Part shown: one piece after another, positions 1 to 11,796 of the stretch
How the letters are laid out: each line of letters opens with the position of its first letter
Numbering within the stretch: position 1 is the first letter of the stretch
From: Cutaneotrichosporon cavernicola
Lineage: Eukaryota; Basidiomycota; Tremellomycetes; Trichosporonales; Trichosporonaceae
Assembly (NCBI RefSeq): GCF_030864355.1
Contig: NC_083396.1
Span: 2,480,001-2,544,000 of the forward strand
DNA: 64,000 nt
Reading direction: 5' to 3'
Program-made: the position numbers and the translations under genes
The notes under the pieces: generated by a model
What the model saw: only the letters and a program-made list of their open reading frames with translations
Database searches by the model: none
What the model was told of the DNA's origin: nothing

Positions 1-280
1 CCGGCTCTGTCTGGCGGAACAGACCCGTGACGACAGAGTAATTCGACGGGGCGAGGGTCTTGCCGCGGAACGGGTCGGTCCCATTCCGAGGATTGTAAAT
101 GCAACTAGACTTGACACCGAGAGTGTAGGGAAGGTTGGAGCGAGGAAGGTACAGGAGAAGCAGTAGGGTGATGGCGAGCATGGCCACACGCAGTAGGCAC
201 GGCCGACGGCGTCTCTGCGTCGGTATCGGCGTGTCGATGGCCTGGTCCGCGAACGGCAGGTACGGGGAGTGGCCGCCCAT
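1..280 (-). CDS. N-terminus of a single-pass membrane or secreted protein (partial)
   Basis: The ATG lies at 280-278 and the frame stays open to the window edge, giving 93 residues. A basic stretch (QRRRRP, about residues 22-27) precedes a leucine-rich hydrophobic segment (about 33-46), which fits a type II signal anchor. The following luminal-looking part has a Cys, an N-glycosylation sequon (NGT) and the motif SVVTGLFRQTEP. That motif loosely recalls the start of fungal histidine-phosphatase (phosphoglycerate mutase-like, PMU1-type) proteins, but the catalytic RHG region would lie outside the window, so this family call is only a guess. Membrane anchoring is the supported statement. Confidence 0.6.
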   Translation of the reverse strand, partial: MGGHSPYLPFADQAIDTPIPTQRRRRPCLLRVAMLAITLLLLLYLPRSNLPYTLGVKSSCIYNPRNGTDPFRGKTLAPSNYSVVTGLFRQTEP

Positions 281-1618
281 TCTGTGCGTGTGTGGGTGAA
301 GAGAGTGAAAGTCAAGTCGTCAAGTCGAGTTGCACGTTGGTGGCGGTAGGTATGCGGATCGTGCGGGGTTGTGGGGTACCTCCACCTGTGAGTTCCAAGT
401 TTGATGGCATCTCACTTCTTTCTAACAGGCTGGCTTTCTCGGATCACTAGATACGCATATCACGCCCTATGGTTGGGCACGGAAAAGTGACCACTCGCAA
501 GACCAACGTAATGAGTATCAGGATGGCCGGGGCATTCAGTGCATCAGTGGTACTAGGATATCCACTCACTGTACTAGCTGATTCCATTGTCAACTGGTCA
601 CCTGCAAACACACCATGAATAGACGTGCGACTCCGCGGCGTAGGTACCCGCAGCGTGTAGATCAGTACCTTGTCCCCACGCCCTCGTGAGATCGTGAGAC
701 CATCTGAGAGGTACAGAGCCATGCACAAGTCGTCTCGCGACATTCACATTCCCATTCCCAAGCTCTGGAACTCGATGAGAACGACCAGAATCAGAATTGC
801 GCGCCCAACGTCATTTCGACCGACATGGCCGTCTTGTGACCGTGACTGACTGATTTCAGCCTGGCCACGGTGAGCGCTAACTGCTACAAGTAGCCATAAC
901 GAAGATCCACAGGGCCCAGAACCTAGAGACAACTGTCATCTACCAATGGTTGGCGATTGAACATTAGCAGTAGTCATGCGACTTGAATGCTCATGTCGGA
1001 GCTAAGGTCTTTAAATTGGCCGTTTAGCTAGAGGAGGATGAGGATGGGTCACAAGAGTCTTGACGTCACTTTCGTAATTGTCCAATGTCCAGCGTCAATT
1101 CGCCACCGAGGCCGCCACAGCAAATTTCTAATTATCCGCTCCCCACTATTAGAATTCCCTGATTCAAGTAGGTGGGATCCCCGCATTTTCATTATCCACA
1201 ATCCACGCTCTCTCCTCCCTCCCCCCTTCCCCCCCTCCACATCGCGTCGCCGGCAGCCACAATCTCCATCACAATTACAGTGGCCGCCGTCACCAACCAC
1301 CCCCTCCCCCTCCCTCCACACCTCCTTCCGCTTGCTCTGTCCTTGGCTCGTTGATAGACGATACCTCGAGTGCTGAGCGATCAAACCCCCCAACTCGCCT
1401 TTGCTTTTTTGTCCCTGGTCTAGCGCTTAATATTCCCTTGGAGACACCTGTACGCTTTCACCAAACCACCCAACCGTATCACAGTAAGAGGACAATAGCC
1501 AGCACGGCCGCACCAGCCATCACACTACCCAGCTGTACCCAACCACACATCAAATAAGTCAGCGAGAGCGCCATCTCGCTTCCCAACTACCCCATCCCCT
1601 CTCTCCCCCCGCTTTGTC
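281..1618. other. Divergent intergenic region with pyrimidine-rich leader
   Basis: About 1.3 kb separates the divergent starts at 280 (-) and 1619 (+). No convincing ORF or RNA gene is seen. From about 1190 to 1340, and again just before 1619, the + strand is strongly C/T-rich. The same bias is seen upstream of other genes here (for example 38360-39300), so it probably marks the promoter and 5' leader of the downstream + gene. Confidence 0.5.
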
Positions 1619-3310
1619 ATGTACTCGCTTGGTTTCGATCCAGATCCTTCCTTCCGCGGCGAGGGGAGCAGCACGGGCCTCCTCCGTCCAGACGACAACG
1701 AGCCTCCTCTCGCACCCGTCTGCAAGATGTCGAGCTCACCAGCCCCTCCTTCACCTGAACACGTCGTGCCACCGATTCGCCTGCGCCTGGTCTTTCGCTC
1801 AACGGACCCATCCAAGGAGGTCATCACTGCCACAATCTCTACTCCCCGGTTGTCACCCACGCGACCAGATCCCACTTGCTCAGATCGTCCCCCAAAGCGT
1901 ATGCGACACGTCCCTGAACAACCAAGACGTCCACTGCAAGGAGGCGGCAAACCAAGACGCGGTCGCGGACGTGGCGGTGCGACCGCATCCGAGTCGACAG
2001 GAGGCGGCGCAGCTGCTCGCGTGCCACGTTCTGGACGCCGTGCTACCAGGTCCCGCAGAACTAGCGCCACACCAACCACCCTCGAATCCATTGCAGCCGA
2101 ATCAAAGGCGTTGCGCGCAGAAGTCAAGCGCCTCCATCTCCAGCTGCGCGACGTTATCGCCGATGGTAACTGTCTCTTTCGCGCGCTTGGGGACCAGGTC
2201 TGGGGCGAGCAGGGCCGACATGCCGAGGTGCGCCAGATGATCTGCGACGAGCTCGCACGCAACGAGGGCGAGTTGAGAGATTTTGTCGCAGGTTTCTTAA
2301 TCGAGGGCGAGGAATACTCGGCGTACGTCGACCGCATGCGGGGTCTCGGCGTGTATGGTTCGCACATCGAGCTCGTCGCTGCCACCAAGGTGTTCAAGCG
2401 CAGCATCCGCGTTGTCCTAGCTGAGACGTCATATACCGTCGAGTACAAGGGCGAGATCGAACTCTGTGAAGAAGAACCTGAGGAGGCAGAGATGACCGAG
2501 CCAGAGGTGCCGGGTCCCAAGCCACGCCGGCAGACGCGGTCCACCGCTACAGGTCCCAAGCCCATCCCCCGTCCGCGTGCTGGACACACCATGCTGTGGC
2601 TGGGGCTTTTTTCTGGCGCCGAGCATTATGAGAGTGTGCGTAGGCAGGGTCCAGGCGCAAGCTCAGGGCCTGCCGATGTGCCGGATTCGCTTGTGATCCC
2701 ACACGAGCGCGACCAGAGCGAAGCTGCACAGGCCGAGCGCGCCGAGAGCGGCACGGAGCACAAGCGCTCGACGCCCAGTGCCTCTGATGCCGCCGCTGCG
2801 CGGTTCATCGCCGACGGACGCGTTGCGCAGGTCGTGGCCTCGCTCCCGCCGTGGAACAGCGTCAGCGACGCCTACGTTGCGCAGGTCCTGGTCCGCACAG
2901 AAGGCGACATCAGCAAGGCGATCGACATTATCTTCGATCAGCTCGACTCTGATGGCGAGGGAGTCGAGGACGCGCGTGGCGACACGCAGAGCGACACGAG
3001 CACAACCAGCACGAGCGGTGCCAGTGCCATGCTCGGGTATCGCGACACCTCTGGGTCGCCGCTCACACCGGAAGGCCCGTCGTCACAGGAGTCCACAACC
3101 ACTGATGCGCTGCCGCAGACGCCTAACTCGGCAGTGTCCACCGCCCCCACCTCCCCCCTATCCAACGCTTCTGATTACGATGACAAGGACGACAGGGACG
3201 ACAAGGACTACTCGTCCACTCGCGACCGCGAGCATGATAGTGACCGCGTGCTGCGTTCCGCGGCGCGACCTAAACGCGGCCGGCCCCGCCGCGGCGCAGG
3301 CAAGATGTAG
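1619..3310 (+). CDS. OTU-family deubiquitinase, OTUD3-like, with UBA/CUE-like segment
   Basis: A single-exon ORF of 563 aa. A low-complexity basic N-terminus (about 1-170, RGRGRGG and RRATRSRR) precedes an OTU cysteine protease domain. The catalytic block DGNCLFRAL has Asp182 and Cys185, and the matching His336 sits in the motif GAEHYESVR near the end of the domain. OTU enzymes of the OTUD3 group cleave ubiquitin chains. As in OTUD3, a small helical UBA/CUE-like ubiquitin-binding segment follows (about 400-445, VAQVVASLPPW ... GDISKAIDIIFDQL). The tail is Ser/Thr/Asp-rich and ends with a basic KRGRPRR nuclear-signal-like motif. The first ATG (1619) is used; Met37 is an alternative start. All catalytic residues are present, so the enzyme is probably active. 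Confidence 0.87.
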   Translation: MYSLGFDPDPSFRGEGSSTGLLRPDDNEPPLAPVCKMSSSPAPPSPEHVVPPIRLRLVFRSTDPSKEVITATISTPRLSPTRPDPTCSDRPPKRMRHVPEQPRRPLQGGGKPRRGRGRGGATASESTGGGAAARVPRSGRRATRSRRTSATPTTLESIAAESKALRAEVKRLHLQLRDVIADGNCLFRALGDQVWGEQGRHAEVRQMICDELARNEGELRDFVAGFLIEGEEYSAYVDRMRGLGVYGSHIELVAATKVFKRSIRVVLAETSYTVEYKGEIELCEEEPEEAEMTEPEVPGPKPRRQTRSTATGPKPIPRPRAGHTMLWLGLFSGAEHYESVRRQGPGASSGPADVPDSLVIPHERDQSEAAQAERAESGTEHKRSTPSASDAAAARFIADGRVAQVVASLPPWNSVSDAYVAQVLVRTEGDISKAIDIIFDQLDSDGEGVEDARGDTQSDTSTTSTSGASAMLGYRDTSGSPLTPEGPSSQESTTTDALPQTPNSAVSTAPTSPLSNASDYDDKDDRDDKDYSSTRDREHDSDRVLRSAARPKRGRPRRGAGKM

Positions 3311-3781
3311 AATAGAAGTAGCATGGCGACGACACTGGACCTCTTCACTGGCCTGTTGTAAAGCATATGTACTATCAATCTGGTTCCGAAGCGGAGAGTT
3401 GGGCTTTGCACGGAAGACGGGCGGGGTTGAGTTCCCACGGTGTGCTACAGTGGAAATGACTGGCAGCATTGAAGCGAAGAGAGGGAGAGGTGCATGTACA
3501 TGTACATGTACATGAGCATCTTGAGTCGGCTACGGGCCAGCAGCTATCTCAGCCATGCAGTCATGTTGACCGTCGTCGATGCGCAGTCACTTGAGTGATT
3601 AGATATACTGAGCACATGCCAGAAGCAAAGTGTTGGCCGAGGATTGGCGGACAAGGCCGACACCCCCGACTGCCACTTGCGTCACTGAGCCCGGCATTGA
3701 CATGCCCACCCTCCAATCTGGCTATCTCCCTACTTCTCTTCTCTCTTCTGTCACTCTTCATCCTGCCATCCACCTCGCACC
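3311..3781. other. Intergenic region with CATGTA microsatellite
   Basis: No gene is seen between the OTU stop and the hydrolase start. A self-complementary (CATGTA)n microsatellite of about 3.5 units lies at roughly 3493-3514. The last 60 bases before 3782 are C/T-rich, as expected for a leader. Confidence 0.5.
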
Positions 3782-4693
3782 ATGTCGCTGGAAAAAGTCT
3801 CGGCCAACCGCGTCGCCAACGGCGTCCTGACAAAGTACAAGTTCCCCTCGACGTCGTTGGGCCTTGACACCAATGTCAACGTCTACGTTCCGGACGGTGC
3901 GGACAAGTCGCCCGTCCCAGTCCTGTTCTACCTCGCCGGCCTGACATGTACCGAAGACACTGGAGCGCAGAAGGGCGGCCTGTTCAACATGGCCGGCAAA
4001 CACCGCATTGCCCTCGTGTTCCCTGACACGTCTCCTCGCGGAGCGGGCGTCGAGGGCGAGGACGACGACTGGCAACTTGGCACTGGTGAGCACCATTATG
4101 GATGTGGCTGATTTCTAGGCGCGGGATTCTACATCAACGCAAACAACCCAAAGTGGAAGCATTACAACATGTACGACCTTGTGGCCAAGGAACTTCCCGA
4201 TGTACTGTCAAAGGCTGGACTCGGGCTCGATATGTCCCGCCTCTCAATTACAGGACACAGTATGGGCGGACACGGCGCGCTCAGTCTATACCTCAAGGAC
4301 CCGGCGCGGTTTAAGAGTTGCTCAGCCTTTGCACCGATTTGTAACCCGTCGGTGGTGCCGTGGGGTCAGGGCGCGTTTAGCAATTACCTGGTCGCCAAGA
4401 CGAAGAGTAGCCCGCCGGCCGAGTGGCTTGCGCACGACGCATCGCACCTCCTCGCCGCGTCACAGGCTGAGAAACTCAACATCCTCGTTGACGTAGGCAC
4501 CGACGACCAGTTCCTCAAGGCTGGCCAACTTACCCCCGAAGCACTCGAGGCCGCTTATGAAGAGAGGAAGAAGAGCAGGAAGAGTGACGACTTTACCCTT
4601 CGCCGCCAGGAGGGCTACGACCACTCGTATTACTTCATCTCGACCTTTTCGCCGGAGCACGTCGAGTTCCACGCAAAGTACCTCAATGCGTGA
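3782..4693 (+). CDS. S-formylglutathione hydrolase (esterase D)
   Basis: Two exons, 3782-4085 and 4119-4693, encode 292 aa, the usual family length. The enzyme hydrolyses S-formylglutathione to formate and glutathione, the last glutathione-dependent step of cytosolic formaldehyde detoxification. It has the alpha/beta-hydrolase fold: oxyanion motif YLAGLTCTEDT, nucleophile elbow GHSMGGHGA with Ser149, acid Asp230 in GTDDQFL, and His270 in GYDHSYYF. The intron (4086-4118) is only 33 nt. Unspliced, the frame hits a stop within 10 codons; spliced, it restores the conserved LGTGAGFYINA. The next gene downstream is convergent. Confidence 0.95.
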
Positions 4694-5147
4694 CGCCAGA
4701 GCCGCATGTAGTGGACCCAGTCCATTAGATGCAAGTTGTGAAGCAGGGTTGACCCGGTCCTTCACTGACCCGGACCCGGTGCTTGGCCATGTCTGGCTGA
4801 GATGCTGACACCTCTCTGGCACAGTCGTGCTCCTACCCAACTAGATGAACTGCTCGCTGCTCGTTCAATAGCGACGTTACGTTCTATGGCCGTCAAGTGC
4901 TCTACATTCGGCGCCGTATCCGCTGGCTCCGGTCAACCCCAGCACGCCATCCTGTACTGATACTCATTCCACATCAACCTCTGCTCTGCGCGGCTCACAT
5001 GACGAGGTTGACTCAGAACCGGGTTGGCGTAGTTCTGGCCTGATCGCCAGTAGCTTGCCAACAAGAGCTGAGTATCCATGTCCAGAAATCTAGTGCATCT
5101 ACTACTACTCGCTCGCTGAGCCTATACGCGGCGCCCTCGCTATCGCG
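4694..5147. other. Tail-to-tail intergenic region
   Basis: This 454-base stretch lies between the convergent stops of the hydrolase (+) and the amino-acid permease (-). I see no ORF, RNA or repeat that I can support; it should hold the two terminators. Confidence 0.4.
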
Positions 5148-7002
5148 CTACTTGTCATACGCCGTGCCGATGAGCGCCTTGGCCGGACCGCCCGAAAGGT
5201 CGATACTTTCTAGAGGCACGACTTTGCTCCGCCGAACAATCTTGAACCCCGCCCAAGCGGTAAACAAGATGGGCAGGGTGATGTACGACGCGATAAAGTT
5301 GCTAACCTTGAAGCCGTTGACGAACGAGCTAAACCCGTTGAACAGGACGACAAGGGAGAAGAAGACGATACACATGTAGGCGAGGTAGGGCTGTCCCCAA
5401 GACCTGAAGGAGAGGTTACGGCGGTCGATGCCTGGGGTTAGGTTGTTTGTAATTTTAATCAAAGAGAGGGACTCACCCTGTACCTTCAAGGCGCGGTGGA
5501 AGCGGGTATACGTTGCGCAGATGAGGATCCAGAGGACCATGGCTGACAGGGCGTCGAGATTTGAAAACCACACAAAGACCTGGTTACTTCCTTCGCTACA
5601 GCTCATGAATGCGAGGCACCCCATCGCACTAGCGAAGAGGGCTCCAGCAATTGGAACACCGTTGTAAGTGTACAGGAAAATACTCTTGGGGAGCCATCCC
5701 TGCCTAGCCATTGCCATGGTGAAGCGCGCGACGGCGTACGCGTTCTCATTAGCACTGCTAAACGCGCTAGTGAGGACCACCGCATTGATAATGTCGGGCA
5801 GGACCTTGACGTTGACCTGGCGACAGAGTACCACAAAGGGGGATGACGCGGCCGTCTCGCCCCCCGCATTGACGGCATCCAACAAATCGGGCGAGTGTTG
5901 CGATACCGAGAGACCAAGAATGAGGATGGACAGGCAGTAAAGGCCGACGACGCGGTAGAATACCGTACGTACGGCCACGCGCATCGTGTGTCGTGGGTTG
6001 GCAGCTTCTCCTGCGACCACGGCCAGACTCTCCATCCCGCTGAAAGAGTAGCCTGCCGCCGTCATGACTTGCCAGAAACCAAGAAAACGGGCCTTGGAGA
6101 CGGGCTTTAGGTCCAGGAAGGTGTCGTTGAAGGGCTCGTGGACCCAGTACCGGCCGCCGATGTAGGATGAGCCGGGAACGCCACCGGTGTTGACCACGAT
6201 TCCAAAGATGATCAGGCCGATGAGTGCCGTGACCTTTACGGCGGCGAAGAAGAACTCGACCTCGCCATACCTGGTGTGAGCGAGTTGAACGGTGAGAGGG
6301 GGAGGGAGGGGGCCGAAGAAAGACGAGAACGAGGGACGACTACTCACCAGCGCACGGGGATGACAGTGATGAGCGCGACAGCGACGACGCCCGCGGCAAT
6401 ATATCCCGCCAGGTGGTCCGTGTTCTTGTCCCAATAACCTGCCAGGAGGCCAATCGCACTAATCTCGGCGGGGATACAGACGCAGCTCTGCATCATGCAC
6501 GCCCAACTCATACAGAATGCGACGGCGGGGTCGACGTACGTCGCGCCCATCTCAATGTACGCGCCTACATTGGGCTTGAAGCACATCCTGGGGTCAGTGG
6601 AGAAAAAAAAAAGGCAGCAGAGCCAACTCACATCTCGCCGAGACAGTACATCATGCAACCGACCATGATCCCCATGACCGTGTATCCGAGGAACGCGCCG
6701 ACGGGCCCACCCGAAGTCAACGCCGACCCCGAGCTCAAGAACAGGCCGGTTCCAATAGTCCCAGCAATGGCGATCATGGACACGACGCGCGGCGGAAGGT
6801 CGCGCTTGATCCCGTGATCTCCTTCGCGCTTCAGCAGCGCCTCGTCGGTCCGCTCCAGCTCGCTCAGCCCCTTCTTCTCCACATCGTCATGGAGCGTGGC
6901 CGTGTCGGGCGTGTCGGGCGTGACGTCCATCTTGTAACCTTGTAGTGTAATGTCAGATGACATCTCTAGCTTTACTGCGCTCATCTCTGCACTCGGCGGC
7001 AA
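5148..7002 (-). CDS. Amino-acid permease, fungal YAT family (APC superfamily)
   Basis: Four exons (7002-6632, 6587-6348, 6270-5477, 5431-5148) encode 562 aa from the upstream ATG; Met codons at 6984 and 6963 are alternative starts. A hydrophilic N-terminus is followed by the family signature IAIAGTIGTGLFLSSGSAL in the first membrane helix, and the protein has the pattern of about 12 transmembrane segments. The YAT family imports amino acids across the plasma membrane by proton symport. The substrate cannot be told from sequence. Introns are 44, 77 and 45 nt, all GT-AG, and the frame closes exactly at TAG 5150-5148. The C-terminal tail is short compared with ubiquitin-regulated yeast permeases. 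Confidence 0.9.
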
Positions 7003-7767
7003 GAGCGCTCAGCGCTGTTCCGGCTCGTATGCCAAAGCAGAAATTTCTTGTCTGGGCCAGGTGCAGGCTGGGCGGCCTCGGCCTCCACCCAACCTCCGAC
7101 CAAACGAGTCCGCCCGAAATAGTAGCGTCGAATTTGCCACCCAACATCGACTCACGTCCGGGCCGGATCTAGGCGCGAAAATCCTGCAGGGTGTAATTGA
7201 GTACGTCAGTCAGAACAGAATAGATGGTAGACAGTTCGATAGAGATTGAGTTTGAGCAATTGAAGCAAACGTCGAGTGATCGAGTGGAGTGTGGTGTGCG
7301 CGTGACGCTATGGTGACGGCCGTGCACTTAGCTTAGGCCTCGTTCGGTAGGCCCTCGCAATTCAGCACCATGAGCCAGTCTGCTCTACACGAAACGCGTG
7401 CCTCCATTCTCGATTCATTCCGCAGACTTGCCACGGCACCGTCTCGAGCTAAATCGACCATGGGAAAGGCACAATTCAGTGGCAAAGCAAAAGGTCAGAG
7501 CAGACGCCGGGCATTGCAGCGACTTGGGCGTGCCAAGCCAAGCATCAACATGCCTTCCGGCATTTTCGCGATCAGGGCCCAGGCGCCCGATCACGAACAA
7601 GTGCGCAGCCACATGGAATGAGATGCATCCGAGGATGCGCGATGCTATACAGAGGCCGTGGCCATATGCGGGGTGATATTGATGGCAGGGAAAGAACATA
7701 TGCGGGGGTTTCCGAGTCGGCTACAGGCACACGCGATAGCACATGGTCCGGAGGAGCGGTCAAATTG
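7003..7767. other. Promoter region of the permease and 3' flank of the kinase
   Basis: The two flanking genes are both on the minus strand: the permease starts at 7002 and the kinase gene ends at 7768. Short ORFs here on either strand have no recognisable family features, and I see no RNA gene or repeat. Confidence 0.4.
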
Positions 7768-10700
7768 TTATTGAGGCGGGTTCGGGTGATGCGGGTTGGT
7801 CATGTTGACAAACGATGCGAACGGCGGCAGGCCGTTGGCGCCCGGGTCACGCGGATGCTGCTGGGGATCTTGGGGTGGCTGGGCTCGTCAGAACAGTCAA
7901 GCATTGAGCTCACAACTTTGAACATGGGGTTTATGGAAGTGGGCGGCGCGTGCCAATCCTCTATGCTTGGAAGTTGCGCGCGGCTACTCCGGCGGCTGAC
8001 GCTGGCACCGACGGTCATTGCCTGGCCGGCCGGGTAGCCATATGGAGCAGACGGATGGTAGCTCTGGTCATGGTTCTGGATTGATGGGCCTGACATCGAA
8101 GCGCGGTTGGGAGGCATCGGATTGCGGCCAAGCGACAACGACGATTCGGAAGCCGACTGGACAGTGGTGCGTTGCAGTTGCGACGACAGCTGGTTGTCGA
8201 GCGATACGGACGAGTGCGACATGGACCCCAGGTACGCGTTTGAAGACGGCCGGCGCGACGACTGCGACATCGCATCGGGCCATACGTTGTGCAAGCTACG
8301 GCGCGAGCCAGGGCTGCTGTCAGCATGAATCCTTTCTGTTACCGCTGTCACACTTACTCGCTCTCCATTGTGGCGACACTGAGCAAGCTGCGGCTCTTGG
8401 CCGACGCCCGACCTATCGAACTGTGGTCGTCTTCCTCCGTCTGCTTGCGGGCCTTGCGGCGGCCCAACCCATCCTCAACTTGAAGGTATGGCGACTGGCC
8501 CGCGCTGTGGTAGGATCCAAGCGAGGTAATGGATCCCGATGGCAGCGTGGATTGATGAGACAATGGGTAGCCGCTCGGGTAGCCTGCGACCGGGCGTGAC
8601 GTCTGCCTTGCCAAGTCGTTGGTTTCGCGAGGTGTGATATTGTCCGTGACGACGTTGGCGTACTCCAGCTCGACGTTCCTCCCGCTGACTAGCTGCGCAC
8701 GCTTGTTGAGGACCGCACGGGCCCTCTCCTTCTGAGCGCGCTCGGCAGCCTCGCGCTTGGCCTTGAGAAGCTCGCGCGACTGGCGTTCTGCTTCCTTCTT
8801 GGACGCCTTGGGATCCATGGGCGGCTGTTGCTGTTGAGCTGATGGGACGCGATCGCCGGCGTACTGGCCTGACTGTGTGCGCTTGAGCGAAGTGGTCGCC
8901 GCAGCATGCTCATCGACCGCAGGCAGGGACGTGCTACTCTTGCCGGCCGCGCCGAAGACAGACGATAACCCCCATTTCTTCTTCTTGCCGATCGGTACAG
9001 GTGGCGGAGGTCCGAGCTTGGAGGTCGCCTGGGGAGCCGGCATGTGGCCGCTCGATGAGGCCAAGTGGGCCGTTGAGGGGAGGGGAAGAGTCATGGTAGA
9101 CTGGGCCTGCCTCATGCTGTTCGGGTCGGCTGCAGAGGCGGTGGGAGTCAAGTTAGGAGTCGACTGTGACACTACCGGCTGCATCATCTGCTGCTGGTAG
9201 GCTGCCTGCTGGCGGACGTACGCCACCACGTGTGTGTCCGGATTCTGGTGCGGGTGCTGCGGTTGCGGGTGCGGCTGCAGCATATCGAGGCTTACCGCAG
9301 ACAGTGAGTTCAAGTTGCTGTACGACGGGTTGGATATGCTGTCCGGAATTGACTGTACAGAGCCCGCATGCACAGGGTTTGCGTACCGTTGCCGGCTCGC
9401 GTTGATCTCCGCCTCTGACCATCGCCGAGCACCGTAACTCGCAAGATCGTCCGTGGGCAGGTCGAGCTCGCGCAGTTGGCGAACGAGCGCCGACGCGCCA
9501 TACGTCCGCTGCTCCGCCTCTGGTGGATAGAACCGCGTAAAGTACGTCCCAGGAGCAGCACCGTTCGGTGTGACAAGCTCCCCGACGGGGATCTCGGGCG
9601 CTGTGTCTGGGGGCGGGAGTGTGCGTATATCCCCGTTGGCAAAGGCGGCATGGGGCTCGTGGTGTGAGTGAGACGGCGGAAGCGGACGTGTGGGGACGTT
9701 GAAGCTGGCATCGACGGGCGGCTGCTGAGCACTTGGCGTTGGCCTTGGTGATGGCTGGCCCCATGAGAAAGGAATCCGAGGGAGCGGTGGCACGCGCTGG
9801 AGGTGAGGAAGAACCTCGCGGAAGTACTGGTGGGTAATGCAGTCGTCCGACGTCATGCGGTACCGGGGGTTGTATCGCAGAAGGTTAGCAACGCAGTCGA
9901 TGAGCGAGCGCGGCGTCTCCTTTGGGAACAGCGATCTTAGTTCAAGGGGCTTGCGCTTGGGGAACGAGAACCCGACACGTTTTGCTAACTTGATGCCAGT
10001 GTTCCATCTACCTCCACCAGTTATACGCCCGTTAGCGTCTGGCCCGTATTCCGGGGAGGGATCTCCGAGGACCTCGCAGACGCGGTAGACCTGATCAATC
10101 TCGCTCGAACCGGGGAAGAGTGGTTTGAGATTTATCATTTCGGCGAGGATGGTGCCAAGCGCCCACATGTCGACGGGCGCACCATAGTCTGTAGCGCGTA
10201 ACAGCACTTCGGGTGCACGGTACCAGCGCGTGGACACGTACTCGGTGTATGGAGGCTTCGAGTTGATGGCACGTGCAAGACCAAAGTCGGCCAGCTTGAT
10301 GATGACCTGGACGTCCATCTGGATGTTCGGGTCTTTTTCGCCCTGGATCTGAAGCTGGAAGTCGGTGTCGCCAGCTGCGCGACGCGCGTTGATCTCCTCG
10401 ACTGCATTCGTCGACCAGTACTGGCACAATCCTGTTGTTGTGACGAGCAAGTTCTCTGGCTTCATGTCACGATGGAAGTACCCATGCCGGTGGACATGCT
10501 GCAAGCCAGAGACCATCTGGTGGAAGCAGCTTGCGACAAGGCCAGCAGCTAATGGCCGCCCCTTGCGCGATTTTGTGAGCTGGTAGAGGTTACCCTCCAT
10601 GCACTCGAACACAAAGTAGAGCTCGCGTGACCGTGGCGAAATGAAGGCGTCGTAGAGCGGAATGACGGCCGGATGAGGTGGGATGCTCCGGAGCGACTAT

Positions 10701-11796
10701 GGGTCAGCGATGGTCGTCAGTCACACTCACAGCCAGCTCTCCAAGGGTGCGTGCCTGGCGCCATCCTCCCTCCCACACCCGCTTCATGCGCTTGAGGGCC
10801 ACTAGCCTTTTGCCAGCCCATTCCGCACGAGCGCCTTGCCCGCATTGCATAGCGGACAAAAGGACGTCGGACTTGACCGGCGACTGCCAATCGCACAGCC
10901 AGACAGTGCCAAAGGACCCGTCACCAAGGACCTTGAGCTCAGAGTAGGAACGCTCAGCATCTGCGATCGAGTCAGCCGCTTGTCCTGGTTGTCACGCAGG
11001 AAGGGGGTTGAGGAGAGGGTGACTCACAAGGGTCCTCAACACCGACACGCCCGTCGTCTTCTTCACAGCCGCCAATGTCACTTGGTCGTCGGGCCATAGG
11101 TCGGTCGTTTAATCCCAGTTGCTCGTGGGTGGCGCGGGCCAAGTAGCTGTCACTTGTGCGAACGCCACCTTGCTGTTGCATGAGAATCTCGCTAGCCCTG
11201 CGGACGCCAACCGGTTCAGGTGAGGGCAACTGTGACCGTGGGGCCGAGCCCGCTGGGATGCTCGGTCGGCGATCTTGTGACGAGTCTCCGCTATGTGGCC
11301 ATTCCAAACCCGTACCAGGAGCGGAAGGACTTGTGCGCAAGGACGATGGCCCTGCTGTGGGCATGGATAATGGTCCGCCGAGGGAAGACGACGAGCTGTT
11401 GTGAGGTAATGGGGGTGGTGGGGGGGAGATGTGATGTGGGGAGGGGATCTGGTGGTGGAGTGGGTAGAAGGGTGCGTTTGGAGGGTAGTATTCCGCTCCT
11501 CTTGGTGGGAGAGCGCCTGGAGCCGCCAAGTGCACGGCGTGGGGTGCTGTCAAGGCGTGAGGTTGTTGTGGGGGCGGTGGGTGGTGTGACTGTTGAGGGG
11601 GGATGGGACCATTGGACGCCGGCATCGAGTGATGATGAGGAGTGGTCAGGATGTGATGGGGAGCTGAAGAATATGGCTCGTGACCACTGTGGTGTTGTGG
11701 GACCATGCTTGCGTGTTGAGTCATGGCCAGCTCGTTTGGCGATTCACGAGAACAGGGGGAGGAAAGGGGTTGCCGGATCGGCTCCCTGTCGATCAA
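7768..11796 (-). CDS. MAK/Ime2-family (RCK-type) Ser/Thr protein kinase, Crk1-like
   Basis: Five exons (11796-11028, 10960-10731, 10696-8358, 8316-7914, 7860-7768) give 1277 aa with no frame errors. A His/Pro/Ser-rich N-terminal extension (about 256 aa) precedes a complete kinase domain: glycine loop GDGSFGTV, VALKRM, catalytic loop HRDMKPENLL, DFGLAR (Asp469), and activation loop TEYVSTRWYRAPE with a dual-phosphorylation TEY motif. This architecture belongs to the MAK/ICK/Ime2 group; in basidiomycetes (Ustilago Crk1 and its Cryptococcus counterpart) such kinases act in mating and morphogenesis. A long disordered Gln/Ser/Pro tail follows. The last intron (7861-7913) is inferred because the downstream frame gives a protein-like end (NMTNPHHPNPPQ). 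Introns are 67, 34, 41 and 53 nt. The start codon is uncertain; Met at about 11724 is an alternative. Confidence 0.88.
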
